This document shows, one piece after another, positions 58,201 to 64,000 of a stretch of DNA of 64,000 bases. Origin of the DNA: Chlorophyllum brunneum (lineage: Eukaryota > Basidiomycota > Agaricomycetes > Agaricales > Agaricaceae); contig OY756142.1 in NCBI GenBank assembly GCA_963576785.1, positions 1,302,001 through 1,366,000 on the forward strand, in the 5' to 3' direction. Position 1 is the stretch's first letter, and every line of letters begins with the position of its first letter. The notes under the pieces are model-generated. The model saw nothing but the letters and a program-made list of their open reading frames with translations, had not been told where the DNA came from and made no database searches. The position numbers were made by a program, and so were the translations under genes.

Positions 58201-58466
58201 GACGACAGATTGGGAGATTTGGACAGCGGCTATTGCCACGGATACAGCCGTACGCGACCTATTTATCTCTTCAGTGAGAAAATGGGCGTCGGATGGATTG
58301 GCGTCCCAACCGCTTGGAGACTGGTATGAAACAACCAACGGCAAACCTGAAGGCTTCCGTGCGCGTCCAGTCGTTGGGGGTCATCTCGGTAAGCTGTGTG
58401 GGGTTCGTTCATATCCCATGTTGATTTACTGAACATGTTTCCATCCTAGCTTTAGTGAGTCGCTGA
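55229..58466 (+). CDS. secreted fungal glutaminase (GtaA-type; DUF5127/DUF4965/DUF1793)
   Basis: Extracellular enzyme family related to Aspergillus glutaminase A, hydrolysing glutamine to glutamate. Model: join(55229..55385,55438..55481,55530..55640,55693..56053,56106..56134,56189..56476,56532..56742,56794..56810,56862..57006,57056..57118,57169..57242,57299..57493,57560..57634,57691..57707,57769..57845,57898..57924,57983..58010,58072..58091,58209..58388,58450..58466), 711 aa. An N-terminal signal peptide (hydrophobic 7-20, cleavage near SIHA-AV) precedes PFNPHAFPLAVRTPYLSAWL. Family blocks: FWTGQIVGWAGFVKVDG, FLNDFPNALGRANVFD, FPTWPILLYTNPQ, NALGHNDGRDEAMPVEESGNM, NLAIKGIIGIKAM, SWGLTYNLFGDKLLGLNL, GIPLDTRHTYTKSDWEIWTAA and GDWYETTNG. 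The frame is intact through 20 exons. Three exons are 17 nt; the 117-nt intron 58092..58208 is long. Stop codons seen in unspliced frames are all intronic. Confidence 0.9.
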
Positions 58467-61291
58467 CTCGAAAACTATTAATCTACTGACGAAATTCATA
58501 TTCTCAATCCATCGCACCAGCTCGTAATATGACCGGAAAGCTTGGAGTGAATATACGTTGGGGCGTTCAATGGGTCGTACACCAATAATTAGGATGACGT
58601 CCACAATGGGCAAGACTTGAATATATGCCTGATTCCATTGACATTGCCATATACCAAACCGTAAGTGCCTGCTGGAATCGCTTGCAGGGAGGGACTACAG
58701 AACACGAAACTGCAGGATCCTGTCTAAATCGCAAGCAAGGTGACACAATAAGCAGAGGTAGCCTCAACGTTGACGTTTTGAAGTCGACGGACCTGTCAAT
58801 ACTCAGCATAATTTACAGGAGTTACAGGAAGTACGGATTAATCGCAACGCCAGGTAGCGAGGCGCAAAACGAAGAGGTAGACAGGATCAATTAACGACAG
58901 ATTTTGCACCAGATCTCCAGCCCCTCCCTCTGTAAGCACAGATCCAGTTTGAGACAGCAGATATACTGGAAAGGCCGGAGGCTGATGCATCTTTGGCATG
59001 GCTGGAACCAAGACTGCCAGCGTGAAGGCGAAGATCAACAGATTGAACCCCAGTCCAACCTGTCGCTTTGACGACCTGAGCAGACAGACCTTGCGATAGT
59101 GAAATGTAATCTGATCCTGAAGTCCAGTGCGACTCCCTCTAGTCATTAGTTCGTTGTCACGTCCACGTCAAATCTATCACCTCAGTCGTGTGTCTGCTTG
59201 GATGAGCCATCAAAAAATAAACTAGCTTCCCCAACTTCTTCGGTCACTCCCAAGGGATCAACACCCCAACCCTCGAGCGGTGCCATCCAATGGGGTACGA
59301 GGGTTGGCCGAAGCTGGACAGGACAGAACGTGTATGCTTCCTCAACACCCCAGCCCCCGTTCACGAAGCTCCTTCATAAAACCAAGAACGGTTGAGATTG
59401 TAATGGATTTGAAGACTCTCCCCCTCTGGAAGACGTCCAGTATTCGGCGACTACCAAATGTCATTTACTACCACCATAGCACTCGATTTATGTTTGACAT
59501 TTGTGTAGTACCTATCACTCGTCAGCGCCAGAGACGGGCCTCCTATTTCGGTGCGATGCAAACGGAAGCGGGCAGTAAGATATTGGATCGGGTCTCCACC
59601 TCGACTGACATCAGCCATGGCATCAATCACCATAAGACAAGATCGCCAGCGATCCGATCACTGTCACTGAACGTCAGTCGTAAGTTACTTACATGCAGCG
59701 CAGGCGCACTTGACAAAGGCATCCTATCCATCGAGTATCCTTCGTCTCAGCATGGTTAGCAGGCCACATGGTGGAGAAGTGATGCCGAGTCTGTTGTCGT
59801 GTCACTGACCGATGGTCCAAGAAAACGCCTGGAGGACATGTGGGATGTCGGCTCACGTCGCCTAAATCAGGAGTTCCGTCGCTATTTACGCTGCCGGCTT
59901 AGCACCAATGTTTTTTGCATGTTGCGGTGGTCATACAAGGACAGACGCATGATGCTATGAGAGAACATCGACGCCGAAAATGGGAGCAGCGTATAACGTG
60001 AATGGGTTGGCTATTGCGAATCATAGCTGGCTTGAATTGGAGTGGTCTGCGAGGTTCACGAGTCGCCTGGGATAGAAGTAATAAATGCGCCCTCGTATGC
60101 ATTGTCCAGTCCCAGGTGCGTAAATACGAGACTGAATGTGAAATCTCCCGACCCCTCCTCACACCCTTCAAATTTTTAATACCTTGCTATTCTAAATATG
60201 GCAAAGCTCCGTGTCGTACCGCTCCCTACAGCAAGGGATCTTTTCCAGTCAAACTCAGAATTTCCAAAACGTAGTGGCAAAAGTACTCCCACGGGCGTCG
60301 GGAAGTCAATTCCGAATTGCTTCAGATATCCGAAACCTTGTACGATCGGGAGTATTCCGGGTATGAGACACTGCGGCCAAACAAGACCCGCAGGTTGAGA
60401 TTCGGGTTCAACGTAACCGACAGCAATCCCCGGCAGTCCTGATTTCCCGAATAAGTTGAGTGGTGGACTGTGGAAGTAACATTGATTGAGATAAAATTTT
60501 ACTTTGAATTTGAAAATAGTGTTCACTAGGCTTCGTGTTGAAATTCGGTTGTCTAGGTCGGGCCGGCGCGATCGTTATACGATGACGCATACGCAGCACA
60601 GTCGGCTCACCGTCCAAATTGGTATATGCACGGGTTGTCAGGAGCCGATCGTAACCATTAATACCGCAAGCAATCTAAATATGCAATGCCATTTAGCCTG
60701 CCTCCTGCCAAGGCATGAATCCCTGACCGAGAGAGAGATAGCATTAACGAAAGTGGATGTCAATGATCTGGGCAGCCATTGTAAGACGAAAAAGTCAGTG
60801 TGAGCAGGTAATTGTGTGATCCAATTTAGCCTTGAATTCTGGAAGACAATAGAAAGCCCTAGAGAATTAAGAAGATCACAATTATCCGAACACTCCAACT
60901 GGGTGTGTATGGTAGCATGACTCGGGCAAACGGGATTCCCAGGCGTAAGTGTGGGAGGCGGGCGGAAGGTCGAGTCAGCTGAAATCTACAACGTAAACTG
61001 AAATTTGAAGTGGTGCAATGACTTGGGCATGAAGTCATAGTGCGGGAAGAGTTATCGAATGATAACCGGGTAACTGGAGTCTGTATTGGTGGGCGGGCAC
61101 AGGTTGCCACGGAGGGCGGGATTATGGAGCTCGGGAACACGTGGCTGCCTATTTGGGGCGGGGTGGAGGAGGATCGGGGCGGTGAATCTAAGATAGAGTA
61201 AAAGATCTGCAGAGATCTGACGGCTACTTGTTTGAACAGCCTCGTTTCGTATATAACCCGTCATGACACCTCTCCAGTCCACCAGCCGGCC
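58467..61291. other. 2.8-kb region without a supported gene
   Basis: Only short frames occur, none with a recognisable domain. The best are a minus-strand 102-codon ATG frame (58838..59146) with one hydrophobic segment, and overlapping frames at 59180..59760. Stop density is high in all frames elsewhere. Could hold a lineage-specific spliced gene, a decayed gene or non-coding RNA; nothing here looks like a transposon terminus. Confidence 0.5.
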
Positions 61292-61912
61292 ATGCTCTAC
61301 TCCCGCCCAGAGTCCCCTCCTCCCCGCGCCCCTTCACCCCCGCTTCGCCATTTCACCCCTCTCGCCTCACCTTCTTCGCGGTCTTATCGTAAACCTTCTT
61401 CCTCCTCTTCAGCACCCAGCCTACCGCCGGGCCTACAGCAGGACAGGACTTTGCTGACAGTTCGCTCCTACGAGCACCTTTCTCGCAAGTCCGAGTTGTC
61501 ACCACATCGTCAACCAAAACGCACGCGGTCCGCTTTGGGTCACGCAGCTTCCGGTCTTCGTACCAACTCCCTGCCTGAGCCATTTATCCAGCCTATTGTC
61601 TCCCGGCCTCACCATCGTACTCTGTCTTTCGCCTCACGAGCTTCACCGCCCCCATCACCTCATATGCCCACACCCCCCCCTCCCGTTCCACCAATCCCAT
61701 CTTTCGTTCTTACTCCTGCCGACAAAAAGTCCTATTCTACCGGCCCATCCCCAGTCACTCCGATTTATCTCCCAGTGTCGCCCATCGCCAACCTTCCGGC
61801 TTCGGTCATCAACTCGACCAAGAAAGACGGTCTGGGCAAGACTCGTTCCGCGGGAATGACTTGTCTTAAATTTTTATCACTCCGGAACTCCCTCAAAACT
61901 AACAGGCTGTAG
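61292..61912 (+). CDS. Pro/Ser-rich conserved basidiomycete protein of unknown function
   Basis: Intronless 206-codon frame, ATG at 61292 and TAG at 61910. Highly enriched in Pro, Ser and Arg with repeated PPPR/PPPV patches (SRPESPPPRAPSPPLRHF; PTPPPPVPPIPSFVLTP), a DKK motif, and a short C-terminal cluster ending MTCLKFLSLRNSLKTNRL. The VPPIPSFVL-ADKK order and the basic Met-Thr-Cys tail are features I associate with a basidiomycete-only hypothetical family; function unknown. Its Pro-rich patches could bind SH3 or WW domains (inference). Clean codon-biased frame through 600 bp supports coding. Confidence 0.65.
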   Translation: MLYSRPESPPPRAPSPPLRHFTPLASPSSRSYRKPSSSSSAPSLPPGLQQDRTLLTVRSYEHLSRKSELSPHRQPKRTRSALGHAASGLRTNSLPEPFIQPIVSRPHHRTLSFASRASPPPSPHMPTPPPPVPPIPSFVLTPADKKSYSTGPSPVTPIYLPVSPIANLPASVINSTKKDGLGKTRSAGMTCLKFLSLRNSLKTNRL

Positions 61913-64000
61913 AAGGCAGCGGAGTTCCCACGGACGGGTTCGGAATTGACTCCTTGGTGGAACTCACTGGGTTTTCTTGCACCCGGGACCACCAAACCTA
62001 CCCACACGAGAGAGTGGGATCCGTTCTGGGCACCAGCACGTCCTTGCGGCTATTTTTCTTGGACATGGGACCCTTCGCATATTTTCACTTCAACGTCGCC
62101 AACATCATTTGTATCTTCTCAACACAATCACTCAGCTCTCCAGCCATCTTCACATTACACTACATTCTTTCGCGTTCACGCATAATAGGCACGCACGTCG
62201 CGTAATTTTGCAATTCCTAATTCTCGTGCTCTATTCTTGCATTTCAGCTATCGTTCTTCACACTCTTTGCACCATCTCCACTGTACCACTCCTCACTCAA
62301 CAAATTGAACGCTGAAATTCCAAGATAGGACAAGAATCCAAAGTGCTCCACTCATTTGTCTGTACTTGTATCCCATTTCCAGTACAATACATCGTAACTA
62401 CTAGTGCATAGTATAATATTAACGCAAAAAAGACCTTGAAATTTGTACCACGGGGTGGGTCTGTGGGCTTCCCTAGGAGGGGACATACTACTACTCCCAA
62501 TTGCCACATATGGCGGCCCCTTCACCATTTGGGGATTCGTGACATGCCAACATTCTGTGGAGCGGATGCTGTGCCTTTGGTTGAGGTATCAAGGGATGTC
62601 CAGTATTTCCACGTCAGTTGCGTGTCTGCGGACCATGTAACCTATCACATGCCGTTGGACGTGCAGACCGCACTTGCTCTAAGTTAGACCTCATGAAACC
62701 CAACAACGATCGGAGGTATCAGGTTATTCAAGACAATCCTTGCGGCACAAGACGTCAATATGACCAAGTTTGGAGCGTGTTAGACCCTAGATCCGTGCCT
62801 TGCGGTGGCTGATCAATTAATGGTCACATAGTTTTAGGAACTCGGAATCGTGTTTGAGTTTGCGCAGAAGGGTACTTGTCATCAGCTCAGGTTGTGCATC
62901 TTGTCTTTTTTTCAAGCCCACGACTTGCCGGTGCATTTTTCACGGTAACACCACCACCCTGGTCGGGATGAATGTGTAGACATCACCACTAATAAGTGTG
63001 GCAGACTAACCGTGTAAAAAAAAAGGAAGTTGTGCTACATGAAAGGCGAATTTACTAAGCCACCTAAAAAGGTGACCAGGAGGTACCTGATCCGCCCTCA
63101 TCAAAGGCTAAAGCCAGATGCCGACCAATGGCATTCTTTTAAGCAGCTGGGATGAAAGAAGTCGAAGCTTCAAGGTGACTTTTTTTTCAGCCGACCATGC
63201 CATATATTGGAAGCACTAGATATGGCCAAGATGTAGTCACTCTCGTCGTTTTACGGTTGCGTCGCTCATTTCAGATAGGAGCTTCCCTGTAACCGTCAAG
63301 CTGATCATAATCGCGACCATGAACATCCGAATGACGACATGGGCCCGATCAAGCCGTGTTGTCCACGAAAGTATTGGTTTGGAAGCCGAAGCCCGGCTTC
63401 AAGGGAAGGACACCACTCGAGGCAAGGTTCGGGGCTGGTTTGGGCCAGAAATGATGAAGGTGTTTGTAATCGGTTGTCCTCTGAGCAGGCAGTCTTAGGG
63501 GGGAAAGTATTTGTCAAACTTCCATTTCAGTTCTGCATGTACCCACTGATAAATTGTTATCTCGAGCGTGGAGCCTAAATAATGAGATGAGAATGACGAA
63601 ATTTTCGGACTCAGACCTGGATGATGCGGATAACGCAACTGTAGACAACCCTGTCGACCCCAACCCTTGGTAACCGTCGGCACCCCGTCCGACTGCTTAT
63701 CTCCCGTCCTTGAGTCAATACATATATGCATCTGTCAGCAATTCTGCAGACGATATATACCTGAAACCGCCGTCTTCCATTTGGGGATTATGTAGTCGAG
63801 CAGAGACCACTGATTGATACTGAATTAGATGAAGGCATGAAGGAGTGCAAGACCCCACACTGTTGATCGTTAGCCTTAATATAAAGCTATACCGCTACGA
63901 GGGTCATCTCCAAACCTTGGTGTCTCTTCGCACGTTTCGGATTGCCCCAGTGGCAGCAGATGGGGTCGATAACCGGACCTTTCCTCCTGGGTTTCATCAA
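61913..64000. other. 2.1-kb right-end region without a supported gene
   Basis: No coding frame above about 110 codons and none recognisable. A short hairpin (CACC-TAAAAA-GGTG) lies at 63061..63074. The last 150 bp show open frames on the minus strand (starting with a Met-Lys-Pro-Arg-Arg stretch near 63997) that might belong to a gene beyond the window edge; too short to call. Confidence 0.5.

Noticed and set aside
60176..60526. 116-codon minus-strand frame
   Set aside because: No recognisable domain and no support from neighbouring exons; probably chance.
63061..63074. Short hairpin CACC/GGTG with A-rich loop
   Set aside because: Four-base stem is expected by chance in 64 kb.

Overview
The window reads as intron-dense nuclear DNA of a basidiomycete fungus, most likely Agaricomycotina. 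The support is near-continuous homology of spliced ORFs to fungal housekeeping proteins, very short introns (mostly 45-60 nt, canonical GTRNGY donors) at about 6-7 per gene, small intergenic gaps, and two proteins of a type I know only from basidiomycetes (the DUF2985 membrane protein and the Pro/Ser-rich protein at 61.3 kb). I could not run any search; all gene models were spliced by hand, with frame checked across every junction.

Layout. 0-8 kb: a possible gene fragment at the left edge, the centromeric histone CENP-A (-), a Gfd2/YDR514C-like nuclease-fold protein (+), ceramide synthase LAG1 (-), RNA exonuclease REX3 (+) and PHAF1/UPF0183 (-). 8-23 kb: DNA polymerase epsilon subunit DPB2 (+), a 2801-residue bridge-like lipid-transfer protein of the FMP27/Hobbit/BLTP2 family (+), and a 14-exon DUF2985 membrane protein (+). 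22-37 kb: URA3 (-), PUS7 (+), an MFS transporter (+), MIPC synthase SUR1 (-), the PIN endonuclease SWT1 (-), the cleavage factor PCF11 (-), ribosomal protein L9 (+) and STE14 (-). 37-49 kb: mitochondrial EF-G2 (+), an unknown conserved protein (-), a xylitol-dehydrogenase-type alcohol dehydrogenase (-), a Ran1-like kinase (+) and methionine synthase MET6 (+). 49-62 kb: CPD photolyase (-), DOM34/Pelota (-), a phosducin-like/TXNDC9 protein (+), a secreted 20-exon glutaminase (+) and a Pro/Ser-rich protein (+). About 58.5-61.3 kb and 62-64 kb hold no gene I can support.

The genes are a mixed housekeeping neighbourhood, not a dedicated cluster. Themes recur without forming an operon-like unit: sphingolipid/lipid handling (LAG1, SUR1, BLTP2), RNA processing and surveillance (REX3, SWT1, PCF11, PUS7, DOM34) and chromosome biology (CENP-A, DPB2, photolyase). 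Many pairs are divergent with very short shared promoters (LAG1/REX3 46 bp, URA3/PUS7 68 bp, PHAF1/DPB2 98 bp).

The most unusual property is at the RNA level. In my models 10 of about 163 introns use a GC donor (LAG1, DPB2, DUF2985 x2, MFS, XDH x2, photolyase x2, DOM34), several introns are stop-free multiples of three (often exactly 48 nt), and several genes contain exons of 12-21 nt.
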